The notes under the pieces: generated by a model
The model's database searches: none
Seen by the model: only the letters and a program-made list of their open reading frames with translations
Told to the model about the DNA's origin: nothing
Assembly (NCBI GenBank): GCA_029582165.1
Contig: CM055870.1
Coordinates: 13,808,832 to 13,872,831 of the forward strand
Direction of reading: 5' to 3'
Source of the DNA: Portulaca oleracea
Taxonomy: Eukaryota; Streptophyta; Magnoliopsida; Caryophyllales; Portulacaceae
DNA length: 64,000 bases
Part shown: positions 21,240-32,689 of the stretch, one piece after another
Layout of the letters: each line of letters begins with the position of its first letter
Position numbering within the stretch: position 1 is the stretch's first letter
Translations under genes and position numbers: made by a program

Positions 21240-22387
21240 TGTAAACGCTGAATTTTGTATCTATTTTATTTTCTTTTTCTTAGTACCAGTTTTAGAAAAT
21301 AGGCTAACCGATAAATGGCACGCAAGCCTCTTTCCACCGAAAACTCCAAAAAATATACGAAGCCCAAATGCCGACACAGGTTGGGCGGAGCTCAGCTCCG
21401 CCACACCATAGAACCCGTCACGGGTTCTGGCCTGAGGCCCGTTTTCCTTCCAGGAACCCGTCTGGGTTTCCTGTTGATTCCCACGGCGCCGCGGCTTAAC
21501 CTAGCCTCCAAACCCTAAACCTAAACATAATTCCCCCCTATAAATACCCACCATTCATCACCCACAAAAGACACATCGGAATATACTAGGAGTATTGACA
21601 CTAGTACATTCTTTCTCTCTTCTCCCTCCATTGCGTGCTTTATTCTAAAGGTTAGCGTAGTTTTTTTGTATTTTTGTACATAATATAATCCTACGTGTTC
21701 TTGTATCTTTTCTTTTCTTTTATTGCATGACATTAATGATAAATCTATGAAATTTATTCAATTCCTCCCCCTTTTTTCAAATCTGTCGCTTTAATTTAAT
21801 TCTAGTAGAGTCTATTCGTTTGAATAGGCGGGTTTGATGATTTTTATCGTCAAATTCGTAACCTTACCCCCGAATCCGTCTTTGGATTCGTAGGCCGGAG
21901 TCTCTTTTTCAATGGTTTGTTGTTTTATCCTTAAATTCAACTGGCGACTCTAACTTTTTACTTCTCCCGAAAACTTTTTTTGAAATCTGTCACGACTCAG
22001 ACGGGTACCCGTCTTGTATTCATCCCGAGCCAGAGGCAGGGACCCAGACGGGTTCCTAGCCCCTTTTCTTCTCTTTTGTTTCTTAAAAGAACCCGTCTGG
22101 GTTTTGTTCTGTTTTCTTTCTTTTTTTTTTCTTTGTTTCGCTTTGATGGAACTCAGACGGGTTTCCGTCGAGTTTCCTTTTTTTTTTTTCTTTCGTTTTC
22201 TTTTCTTTTTCTTTTTTTATCTTTTCTTTAGTAAAATCGAGTTTCGGGATAAATCAATTTGTCAATTAAAAGCTCAACCTTAATTAAGGATAAGCAATCC
22301 TAGTCGGCTCCCAATTTAAAAAGAGAACATCCTCTCTTTTAAGTAGCACCGCGAAGAGGTCCTTCGGATTTTTTTTCGGGGTCTACA
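21240..22387 (+). repeat. 5' LTR of the Tat element
   Basis: Starts TGTAAACGCTG and ends GGGGTCTACA. It matches 40962-42110 throughout. The main differences are around 21376-21440. It contains a TATA box at 21539 and five exact hairpin-motif cores. Confidence 0.95.
21539..21546 (+). promoter_or_regulatory. TATA box of the Tat LTR
   Basis: TATAAATA in CCCCTATAAATACCC, with a counterpart at 41272-41279 in the 3' LTR. It is the probable U3/R promoter for the sense transcript. A hairpin motif lies ~70 bp upstream (21453-21471). Confidence 0.65.
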
Positions 22388-22390
22388 GAT

Positions 22391-22408
22391 TGGCGACTCC
22401 ACTGGGGA
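22391..22408 (+). other. Primer-binding site of the Tat element
   Basis: TGGCGACTCCACTGGGGA starts 3 nt after the LTR end. The TGG start complements a tRNA CCA tail. From memory this resembles the tRNA-Arg-type site of Ogre elements, but the tRNA was not verified. Confidence 0.75.
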
Positions 22409-23721
22409 CTTAAACTTAAAAGAGGGTAAAACTTGAAAGGGTTGAATTTTAGTGTTTTTGTAAAAAAGGGAGGAATTAATTTGTTTCATATTTTTATCAT
22501 TTTTTTTAGGCATATTGCATCCAGGCTACTCTTGGGCCTTATGGCTGGGGAGCACAAAAGCGTTGGTAGGTTCTAAAACTAGGATTACCCTCTGAGAGCG
22601 GTCAGCCACTACTTGTGGGATGCACTTACATACCCAAGCCTTTGACTCATCCTCTCCCCGTGTTACACTCTAAGGGTTTCCCTGAAATCCCGAAGAGCAA
22701 CACCCCACACATCGCTTCCTACGTACGTAGGGGGAATGCACCGGGGCGAGAACATACGGTACCTTATCTCCTATACCTAGAAAACCCTAAACCTAGAGTC
22801 ATGGTTAGGTTAATCCCGCATTTGTATGCTATGTGATTTTATTTTAGAATCCATGTATAAGTTGTAAAGTTTTATTTTTGTATAGGTTGTAGAATTTTAT
22901 TTTTTTGTAAAGAGCTCATATATATGCTGTAAAATTTTAGTTTGTAAAGAGTTTCGAGTCCATGTATATGTTGTATAGTTTTATTTCGTAAAGAGTTTCA
23001 AGTCTATGTATGTTATGTAGTTTCATCTTGTAAAGAGTTTAAGAGTCCGGTTATAAAGAGTCTTCGGGCCCGAGTATTCAACCTTTTTCATGAGTCGGGA
23101 GTCGTTCTAGTTCGCATAGGAACACGCAAGAGCAGACTAGACACCAGGAACCCAGACGGGTTTCTGGCCTGCCAAGTCCGGCCCATCTGTATTGGTATTT
23201 GCCTGGGCCTGGGCTTGAGAAGAGAACCAGACGGGTTTCCTAACCTGTCTCGCCTTCTTTTCTTCTTCGCCCGACCGCCACCCTACTGACACCAATGCGC
23301 TTGCTGATGATCCTATTCGGCCCTTTCTGACATTCCCTAAGTCTAATCCCTATTGCGTCCGTTACTTGAATCTGAGCCCGAAACCGAAAGCAATCGTGAC
23401 TCGATCTAAGTAAGGACCCAATAGACGATTAATATTGTCAGTCCGCATACTAGGTCCATGTAGAGTTAGGACATGCACTCCGTAAAAGTGGGTGAGTCAC
23501 CCTTGTGTCGACATATAGGCGTCGTGTCCATGTCCTAGGTTCATATAGGTCCGCTAAGTCATGCATGCATCGGCGGTGGCGTAAAAGTTCTTTCGAGCAC
23601 TAATCGGTTTCCATGCAGCAAGATAACGGACCATCTCCGAGCCCGCATCCGTGACCCACAAACCGCAGCTTATTCGCAATCCCAATTACATGCATCGTCG
23701 GCTCAATCCAGTGAATCCACC
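22409..23721 (+). other. Untranslated leader of the Tat element
   Basis: No long coding frame is present before the gag ATG at 23722. It contains two hairpin motifs (23147-23167 and 23222-23240) and repeated TGTAAAGAGTTTCGAGTC-like words near 22900-23045. Confidence 0.6.
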
Positions 23722-25829
23722 ATGTCAGGATCTCCTAATCACAACCTTTTTGGGGAGAGTTCTGGTGACAAGCTACCTGATGGGCTATATGAGAGGATAC
23801 AGGAAGCAATTGCTTTCTGCATGGCAGATCAGGAGGACAGAACCAATGAGAAACTGGAAAAGAAGTTCAATGAAAATCAACAAACTATGAATGGCGTGCT
23901 GGAAGCCATTAAACAGATCAACAAAAAGCTAGGCATCGGACTTGAAGAAGAAGAAAACTATTATGACACCGAATCTGAGGCCGAGGCAGATGATGGGGTT
24001 GGAGAATGTCACCCCAAGTCTAAAAACGGAGGCCCAAAACCTAAGTCATTTGGTGAAGTCAGGTCCAAATCTGCACTGAATAACTCTAGAACTTCGGAAG
24101 ACCCTTACGTCAAGAAACTTGAGGAGAAGGTTGACATGCTCACTAGAAGGATGATGAAAGCTGATCCAACCTTCACCGACCCCTGCATGGATTTTGCCAT
24201 CCCCAAACATTGTGTATCGAGCATAAAGGACAAGGTTGAGGTGCCAAACATGAAATTTAGACCCTCCGAAAATCCATCGCATCACTTAGAGGAATTCCTG
24301 AGGCTAGCTCCCCTCCATAAGGTAGATGAAGGTCTCTACACCACAGTCTTCCCTTCCACTCTAGAAGGTAAGGCCAAGGTATGGTACCAAAATCTCCCCC
24401 AGCAAGTTAAGACCAACGCAGATGAGTTATTCAGAGCCTTCGTAAGCCATTTCAGTCGCCTGCAGCAAAAGGAGGTCACTGTGGATGATTTAACTTCCCT
24501 GAAACAAAAGGAGGATGAATCGTTCCTCTCTTATTACGAGCGATGGCACTCCATGTTATCTGAAATCGACGAGACGGTCCCCTTTAGGATGCAACTAAGT
24601 ACTTTCAAGCAAGGAATCCATCCCCGCATCACTCGGCATTTTGGTTTCCAATCCATCAAAGACTTTGAGACTTTAAAGGACTTGTGTGTTCAAATTGTCG
24701 CTAACAATGAAAAGGCACACAACATTCGGTTGGAAAGGATCTAGCTCCAACGGAGGGCCACTAGCGCCTAGCCCCTCGTAAAGCTGTTGAGACTAATTCC
24801 ATCCAACGAAGGCAATACACTCCGAGGTTCGACTCTTACCACCCACTAGATATGTCTTATGCCAGGGCATTGGAAAGGCTGGTGAAAAAGGGTATCATCC
24901 AGTTGCCCCTACCAACCCCTGAACCTGAGGTTAAGCCTCCGAGGTGGGATGGGAACAAATACTGCAACTTCCATCGCAGTCGAGGTCATGACACCGAAGT
25001 ATGTTGGTCTTTGAAAAATAAGATCGAAGGGCTAATCCGAGACGGTGTTATTCCTCCACCAAACCCGTCTCGAAAACCCAACAACAAAGAGAACCCATTG
25101 CCCAATCACACTAATGCCGTCTTTTTGGAGGATAACGTCTTCGATCCGTCCACTCTCATCACTGATATGGGTCAATTTGTCTCAGTTCTTCTCCCGCTTA
25201 CAGAGGAACTCATCATCAACGGCATTTGGGACAGTGAAAGTGAAGAAGAAGGCGAAGAGGCCACTGACCTTGAAACCAATAAGCATCCATTATATGACTC
25301 TTCTGACGACGGAGGGGATGTGGAAGAAATGACAATTCCTCAGGCTGCAATTCTTACTCGGTCCGGCCGCTACTATAACAGGAATGCTACCTTGTCAGCA
25401 GCAACCCCTAATCCCGAAATGACGGAAACCCCTACACCTCCGCCAGAAGATCCTTTCCTCACGCAGCTGAAGAAAACAAAGGCCGAAGTCACAATTTGGC
25501 AGCTTTTATGTGCTTTGCAAGACCATAGGCAAATACTGCTGGATGCCTTCAATAAGCTCATGGTGCCTACCTCAGCATCACCAGAGGATATCATCTCTCA
25601 CATTACCTCCGGGAAGCCTGCCATCACCTTCGGGGATGAAGACTTACCCGAGGAGGAGGTTCTCAACAAGGCTCTTTACCTCACCGCCATGTGCTCTACT
25701 CAAACCATACCACTTGTTCTCGTGGACAATGGTTGGCCACAATGTCTGTCCGTGGAGAACCGCGCAAAAGTTAGGAGTTCAAAAACAGCATTTGACACAA
25801 AATACTGTTCAGCTACGCGCGTACGATAA
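23722..25829 (+). pseudogene. Tat gag, broken by a frameshift and stops
   Basis: The first segment (23722-24744) has a charged, probably coiled-coil N-terminal part and an acidic patch. It then has the Retrotrans_gag core around residues 180-310, with KAKVWYQNLP, LFRAFVSHFS and ESFLSYYERWHSM. It stops at a TAG. The product resumes in another frame after a TAG at 24769 and continues to 25829. That part carries a zinc-knuckle variant, CNFHRSRGHDTEVC (CX2HX4HX4C), as seen in many Tat gag proteins. The last part runs into the protease active-site region, where another frameshift occurs. Gag would form the virus-like particle and bind element RNA. The ATG at 23722 is chosen because it opens the longest frame. 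Confidence 0.85.
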
Positions 25830-26718
25830 TTCCCCTCGCAAGTCGCTAGGATCGATTGTGCTTCCCATCACCATCGACTACATAAGTAAGAACGTTGAAT
25901 TCGTTGTTCTGGATATCCCGGCTTCTTTCAACATGCTGTTGGGAAGGCCCTGGTTACATGAGTGCAATGTTGTCGCCTCTACCTTACACCAGAAAGTGAA
26001 ATTAATCATTCAAGGCCAAGTAGTCACGATCTCAAGCAAACCCCTCAGCGCCGTTTTTGACCCCAAGAAACCCACACTCGAAATTGAACATAGCTCAGCT
26101 GACGAGGAGCTACACAACTTTGAGATGATAGCGGTTTTGAGCCAGGATCAAGCTCACTTTGACTTCGATCCATACTCAAGTCCTAATATCCATACTATGT
26201 TGCGGAAGCAAGGTCATTTTCCGGGGATGCCACTTGGTCGAAATCCCAAGAACAAGTTGGCGCCAAACTTCAAGATGTTCAAAAATAAAGGAAGGTTCGG
26301 GCTAGGCTACAAACCAACTAAGGAGGAAGTGAGACTGGCAAAGCTAGCCATGGCTAAGCAGAAAAGATTGGACAACCCTCCAACCCTATACCAAGTCAAG
26401 CCGTATCCGCGCACTCTTAATGGACAGTTCTTGAGAGAGGGTGATGACTTCCCTTATTACGGCTTCCCGGAACCACATTACCTAAAATCTCAGGGTATCC
26501 AAGTGGCGGGGCTAGAAATCTTCAATGACGTCGCCACCACAACCTCCACGTTCGTCCCGCCAGGAGAAGTCGCCCACCTGGAATGGACCCACCTCGAGGC
26601 GGCATCTTTGGAATGCTCTTTGGGCAAGAAGCGCAAGGAAGAAGTCGTCGATCCATCATCTGCACTTTCCAACCCAAGCTTTGACCCAAGTCCTGATCGG
26701 AGAAGGCGGCCATCGTGA
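25690..26718 (+). pseudogene. Tat aspartic protease and linker, frameshifted
   Basis: The active-site motif VLVDNG is read in the gag frame near 25720-25737. The following conserved part (NVCPWRTAQKLGV, then FNMLLGRPWLHE) is in the next frame, which is open from 25510 to 26718. So a small indel lies just after the catalytic Asp-Asn-Gly. After the protease, a linker with a G-patch-like GRFGLGYKPT stretch runs to the stop at 26718. It overlaps the start of the RT frame by ~190 nt. The protease would mature gag and pol. As written it is inactive unless the indel is an assembly error. Confidence 0.8.
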
Positions 26719-29700
26719 GATCACCTGGATCGACGATGAGGAGAATAAATTTACGCTTTCTGTAGAAGAATCTGTAGGAGAGTCTGTGGGAGAGTCTGTC
26801 CCAAAGGTCGTAAAGTCAGGGTCTAGTAGTCCTAAGTTGGTCGGGATTAACCCAGAGTCTGTTGATGTACCCATTTCTGCATTTAATAAGATGAACATTT
26901 CTGCTTACTCGAGCTGTTGCGCCAATTCTGATAATGAAAACGATGAACCTTTAAAAGATCAAAATAAATTAACAGAAGCCATGGATAAATTTGAGGAAAA
27001 GGTGGCGATCATTGAAGATACCATAAGCATAAATGTAGGGACGGAGGACACGCCCCAGGAGCTTAAGTTAGGCAAGTCCCTAACAGATAAAGAGCAACAG
27101 GATTTCGCTGAACTTCTTAGGGAATTCAAAGACGTGTTTGCATGGTCATATGAAGACATGCCAGGTATCGACAGGAGTATCGCTGAACATACCCTTCCAC
27201 TATATCCTGACGCTAAACCGGTACGACAAAAGGCTCGCAGGATCAAGCCGGAATGGTCAAAGAAGATTGAGAATGAGGTGATGGAGCAGTTAAAGGCTAA
27301 GTTCATACGGGCAGTGCAATATCCTGATTGGGTGGCCAACATCATCCCGGTTCCCAAGAAAGATGGACGAATAAGGGTGTGCGTTGACTTCAGAGATCTA
27401 AACAAAGCCAGCCCGAAGGATAGCTTCCCTTTGCCACATATTGATGTGCTAGTGGATAACACTTGCGGACATGAGTTGTTGTCCTTCATGGACGGTTACG
27501 CAGGGTATAATCAAATCAAAATGGCAGAGGAAGACATGGAGAAAACATCTTTCACTACTCCTTGGGGTACATATTGCTATACAGTGATGCCTTTTGGCCT
27601 GAAAAATGCGGGGGCCACATACCAGCGCACCGCGAATACCCTCCTCCACGACATGATGCACAGAGAGGTAGAGGTATATGTGGATGATATGATCGTCAAG
27701 TCCAAAACCAGGGAAGAACACCTCCCTAATCTCCGCAAATTCTTCCTTCGATTAAGAAAATACAACATGAGGCTCAATCCCCGAAAATGTGCATTTGGGG
27801 TTACGTCAGGCAAGCTGCTAGGTTTCGTGGTTAGTCAACGTGGGATCGAGGTGGACCCATCAAAAATCAAAGCAATACGAGAGATGAAACCACCTAAGAC
27901 AGAGAAGGAAATTCGAGGTTTCCTTGGCCGCGTGCAATGCATCAGTCGATTCATTTCCAAACTCACTATGACTTGTGAACCACTATTCAAGAAACTCATG
28001 AAAGGAGCAAAAGTGGAATGGGATGATCAGTGTCAAGCAGCCTTTGACAAAATTAAAGAATACTTGACCCATGCCCCTGTACTAAGGCCGCCGGTACCAG
28101 ATGAGCCTCTGCTCCTTTATCTCACAGTAACCAACTCAGCAATGGGGGCTATGTTGGCTCAAGAGGTAAAAGGAAAGGAGAGCGCCATCTATTACCTCAG
28201 CAAGAAGTTCGGCGATTGTGAGAGTCGATACACCAACATTGAAAAAATGGCCCTAGCATTGGTTTGGGCAACGAAGAAGCTTCGACATTATATGTTGACA
28301 CACACGGTGCATGTGATCGCTGAGTGCAACCCGGTCAAGTTCATCATGGAACAACCCACAATTAATAATCGCATAGCTCGATGGGTAGTTATGTTATCAG
28401 AGTTCAGCCTAAAGTTCGTGCCTCAAAAGTCTATCAAAGGAAGGGCCATCTCGGACTTCCTGGCAGACTTTCCTTGTCAGGAACCTCCAAGCACCAACTT
28501 GGAATTCCCGGACGAAGAAGTCTTCCATACTGATGAGGTCACCTGGGAAATGTATTTTGACGGTGCTTCAAATCAAATGGGATGCGGCGTAGGAGTGCTC
28601 TTAATATCGCCTGAAGGACAGCATTACCCTGTTTCTGTCAAACTTGAGTTCGACGCAACTAACAACGCAGCCGAATATGAAGCCTGCATCATCGGGTTAC
28701 AAGTGGCATTAATTATAGGAGTAAAGCACATCAGAGTGTTTGGTGACTCTAGCCTCATCATCAATCAAGCCAAGAATACTTGGAAAGTCAGAAATGAATC
28801 TTTGATAGCTTATCAACGACGGTTGTTGGATTTCGCAACACAGTTTGAACACATTGAGTTCACATACCTATCTAGGGATAATAATGAGCTGGCAGATGCC
28901 TTGGCTAAACTCTCTTCCATGTTCGCTATCCCCATAGGAATTTACGAATTCCCTATAACAATAGAGAGGCGTGACCAACCTGCTTACCTGTGCTCCATAG
29001 AAGAACCCCCTATAGACCCGGACACGTGGTTCTTCGACGTCTACACATACTTGAGAAAAGGGGACTATCCTGCGGAGGCAGATTCTAAGGGACAAAGGGC
29101 GATCAGAATGATGGCAGCACAATACTGCCTAATTCATGATCGACTTTACAAAAAGACCGCTACAGGTATCAATCTGCTTTGCGTTGATGCCAAGACAGCA
29201 GAAGAACTAATGACCTCCATACATGGAGGAGAATGTGGGCCACATATGAACGGCAGAATGTTGGCGAAAAAGATTCAAAGAACCGGCTATTACTGGTCCA
29301 CTATGGAGGCCGACTGTCTCAATTTCGTTAGAAAATGTGGTAAATGTCAGGAATATGCCAACTTGCAACACCAGCCATCTTCCTACCTCACCACACTAAC
29401 ATCCCCATGGCCATTCTCAATTTGGGGAATAGACATAATCGGGAAGGTACATCCCACGGGCACCGGAGGACATGAGTATGTGTTGGTAGCTGTGGATTAC
29501 TTCACTAAATGGGTAGAAGCAACCTCCTACGCAAAGATCACCTCGAAACATGTAGCTAAGTTCATCTTGAACAATATCATCTGCAGATACGGGGTACCAC
29601 ACGAGATTATCAGTGATAATGGGAGCCATTTCAGGAAGGAAGTCGAAGTGTTGTTGGCTAAGTACAAGATTAAACATCATAAATCGTCACCCTACAGACC

Positions 29701-30270
29701 TCAAACTAATGGGGCGGTAGAGGCAGTCAACAAAACCCTCGCAAGGATTATCAAGAAAATGGCGGTAACATACAAGGATTGGCCTGACAAACTTCCCTTC
29801 GCCTTATGGGGATATAGAACTTCGATTCGAACAGGAACAGGAGCAAGTCCTTTCTCCTTAGTCTACGGAATGGAAGCAGTACTTCCAGTTGAGCTCGCCA
29901 TACCTTCACTTCGCATACTTGCTGAAAGTGAACTACCAGAAGCCGAATGGGCTAGGGCCAGATACGAAGAACTAACACTCATCGATGAAAGAAGGCTTAG
30001 AGCCCTACACAATGTGCACTCAGACGTGCTCGCATATCTCGTGCTTTCAACAGAAAGGTTAAAGACCGGGTTCTTCAAGAAGGAGATTTAGTGCTTAAGG
30101 AAATGAGGGCACCTACTCAAGATCCAAGGGGTAAGTTCGCGCCGAATTGGAAAGGGCCCTATGTCATCAAGCAAATACTGCCGCGGGGAGCAACCCGCTT
30201 AGTCACGGCAGAAGAAGAAGAATTAATACAGCCTACCAATCTGGATCAGTTGAAGAAGTTTTATGCATAG
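26525..30270 (+). pseudogene. Tat pol: RT, RNase H, archaeal-type RNase H, integrase
   Basis: One 1188-codon frame runs from 26525 to 30091. The RT has FRDLNKASPKD, MPFGLKNAGATYQR and the catalytic YVDD at about residue 385. The Ty3-type RNase H follows. Next is a second RNase H (about residues 675-805) with MYFDGAS, NAAEYEAC, VFGDSSLII and ADALAKL, which supply its acidic residues. The integrase has an HHCC finger ending CGKCQ near 29340, then D (GIDIIGK), D (ISDNGSHF) and E (GAVEAVNKTL), with the YRTSIRTGTG block after it. Near 30010-30040 a frameshift moves the conserved C-terminal tail (GKFAPNWKGPYVI) into another frame that ends at 30270. All catalytic centres upstream are intact. Confidence 0.92.
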
Positions 30271-30700
30271 AAAATTAGGGCGGTTTAACCAAGCAACTAT
30301 AATATCCATTCCTAGACACTTGGTTATAACCCAAACCAGTTCAGGCCTCGCCATGGTTAAGCCAAGCAACTAGAATGTCCACTTCTAGACACTTGGCTTT
30401 AATCCAGACGGATTTAGTTACCAAATTGGGCCCGAAGAGAAACCCAGACAGGTTTTTGCGTCAGAATAAAGGGAGTCGTAATCCAGACGGGTTCTTGGCC
30501 ATTTATTGGGCTCCAATTTCATGAGTTTTGCAAAGGGTGGCTTCGTTGTATATAGAAATGATTATTTTATTATTAATAAAAGAAAATTTCGTTACAACGC
30601 TTGATCTTTGGAATAAATAGTACAATTATCCTAATTGTAACTAACAAAGGTTCATCTAAAACATTATCTAAAAAAGACAAAATAAAATTGGCACACTGCT
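30271..30700. other. Noncoding spacer between Tat pol and the antisense genes
   Basis: The segment holds a duplicated ~60-bp stretch containing TAGACACTTGG (near 30315 and 30385), one exact hairpin core (30484) and two variant cores (near 30414 and 30444). The convergent sense and antisense transcripts would end here. Confidence 0.5.
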
Positions 30701-32251
30701 TCAAGCTTGTTTCATCTTCTTCCCATCAACAGTCTTTGGTCCAGTCTTAATCTCCTTAGTGTTACTAATCCCTCCCTCAGTGTCCTTAGGACGGTATCTC
30801 TTCTTCGCCTTCTCTGGAGCAATAACAGGGGACTTGCCTCTCCCAACTGATGTGTCAGCATCTCTTGGCATAGGAGAATGGGGCTCCCTTATTACAACTC
30901 CAGGGAGCGATGGGCCAAGCCTACTTCTTACATCAGTCTTAGGGCCCAAGCGATCTTTCACACTAGTCTTGGGACCTAAGCGCTGCAATACATTAACCTT
31001 AGAGCCTGGTATATCTCTTGCATGAGTACCCTTTGCTTCTATTGTGGATGTCAGCCAATCCAGATAACCTGGATCAGTCAATTCAGATACTTTTGCTTTT
31101 GAGGGAGCACGAATAGTGGGTCGTCTCTCCCAATACTTCAACCAAGATTCTGCAACGGTTTTACGGCGAAGTATCTTTGGGGCGTTATGAGTCTTGTGGG
31201 GAATACGCTGCCTCAACCCCATTTGCCGCATGGCCCGCTCGGGAAAGTAGAATGTCAGGTGTGTCAAACTGGCAATGCAAACATATGGAGTTCTTTGATC
31301 ACAAGTAATAAAATCCGCGATGTGCCAATTCTCTATCCACCACTTTATCATGATCTCGTCAGACCTTCGCAGCAGTTCGACCCATTCAATTGTTGATCGA
31401 CGACCGGGATATCTCCTCTTGCGCTGACAGAAATTCGCCAACGCTGTTGCAGACTCCGCCTTTTCAACCAGGTTGAGGTGCTCCATTAGCCAAACCTGCG
31501 AAACGAAAACGATTAGTCAGTTTGGAACCCAGACGGGTTTGCTATCAAGCAGACAAGAAAAGGGTAATCAAACAGCAACCCAGACGGGTTCTTGTGCGCA
31601 AAGGGCAAAAAAAGAAAACTCAGACGGGTTTACCTGCAAAATCAAGGGACTGCCGCGGTAATCATGTTCCGGGTTCGAATCATCTAAGCACATTAGCGTT
31701 TCTCCCAATATTATCGATACAGGGTTGTAGCCGCGGGCCATATCCTCCACCACATGGATCAGGTTCGCGGGACCCGTCCTTTTGCCGCCATGGTAAAAGC
31801 AAAACTCTCCTAACAGGCATAGTACAAGAGCTCTCACACGTACCACGGGCCCATACTCTAAGGTCTCGGGAGCCTGGAAGTACTCCACTATGGTCTGAAA
31901 GTGCACCCTATCGCCTATTATCATACTTCCAATTACCCTAGGGTGGAGGCATAATAACTCCTGGTATTCCTTCCTCACGTCGGTAGCAAGGGAAGGCATC
32001 ACTGATGGCGCGTAATGATTGGTCCTAAGAATAGCAGACCATTCTTCAGGCAAGGGAACCAGTTCATGCATGTCGAATCTATATGCATGGAGTTCTTTGT
32101 CCCAGAAGGTTTCAGCAGCGCGCAGGAAATCCCAATCTATCTTCACTTGCCTCAAGCTAAGCAGCGATGTCAGCTTGTACCTCCCCAATTCTCTCTTTTC
32201 TTCTTTAGACAAAGTACTCATCCAAGTGGCTAATTTCTTTTCGAAAGCCAT
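30701..32251 (-). CDS. Antisense DUF7745-like gene inside the Tat element, two exons
   Basis: Exon 1 is 32251-31634 and exon 2 is 31495-30701. The GT-AG intron of 138 bp joins in phase 0 to give 470 residues with no stop. The N-terminal ~330 residues resemble the plant DUF7745 family found in uncharacterised proteins and in Tat-type elements, with FLRAAETFWDKELHAYRF, LVLCLLGEFCFYHGG, ILGETLMCLD and GSPLILQ followed by LMEHL. The family name is from memory. The C-terminal part is basic and low-complexity, with three RLGPK-type repeats around residues 370-405. A minus-strand TATA box lies ~190 bp upstream. The intron holds three hairpin motifs. The function is unknown. Its intact frame contrasts with the broken gag-pol on the other strand. 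Confidence 0.75.
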
Positions 32252-32432
32252 AAGGTCGGAAGGACGGATTTGTTATAATCCAGGCGAGTTGGTTGCTGAT
32301 TTTGTGGCGGCAGTGAACCCAGACGGGTTCAGTAGGAGCTGGGAACAGTGGTCTGTGACAGAAACTGGGATGGGTTCTCTTTCTGATGAAGAGGATTTGA
32401 GGTTTGTGATGATATGTGTTGGGGGAAGCACG

Positions 32433-32440
32433 TATTTATA
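32433..32440 (-). promoter_or_regulatory. TATA box of the antisense DUF7745-like gene
   Basis: The minus strand reads GCGCTATAAATACGTGC. Initiation ~30 nt downstream would leave a 5'UTR of roughly 150 nt. One hairpin motif abuts it upstream (32445-32461), with more at 32541 and 32621. Confidence 0.55.
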
Positions 32441-32689
32441 GCGCAGAACCCAGACGGGTTTGCTCGTCCGAATCCAAGACGGAAACAAATGTCGGTTGTC
32501 CGAGCACAAGTGGGAGACAATATGTCGGCTGCAGGCAACCCAGACGGGTTTCTGGGCTTCTGTTGCCCCATTTTTTTCGACCCAGTATTCGCGAGTGGGA
32601 CACCGTTTGGGCCGAAATGTCAGACGGGTTCCTGTGCCTAGTGGGACTCCATTTGGGCCTAAATGTCAGACGGTTTGCTTAGTCTTTTG

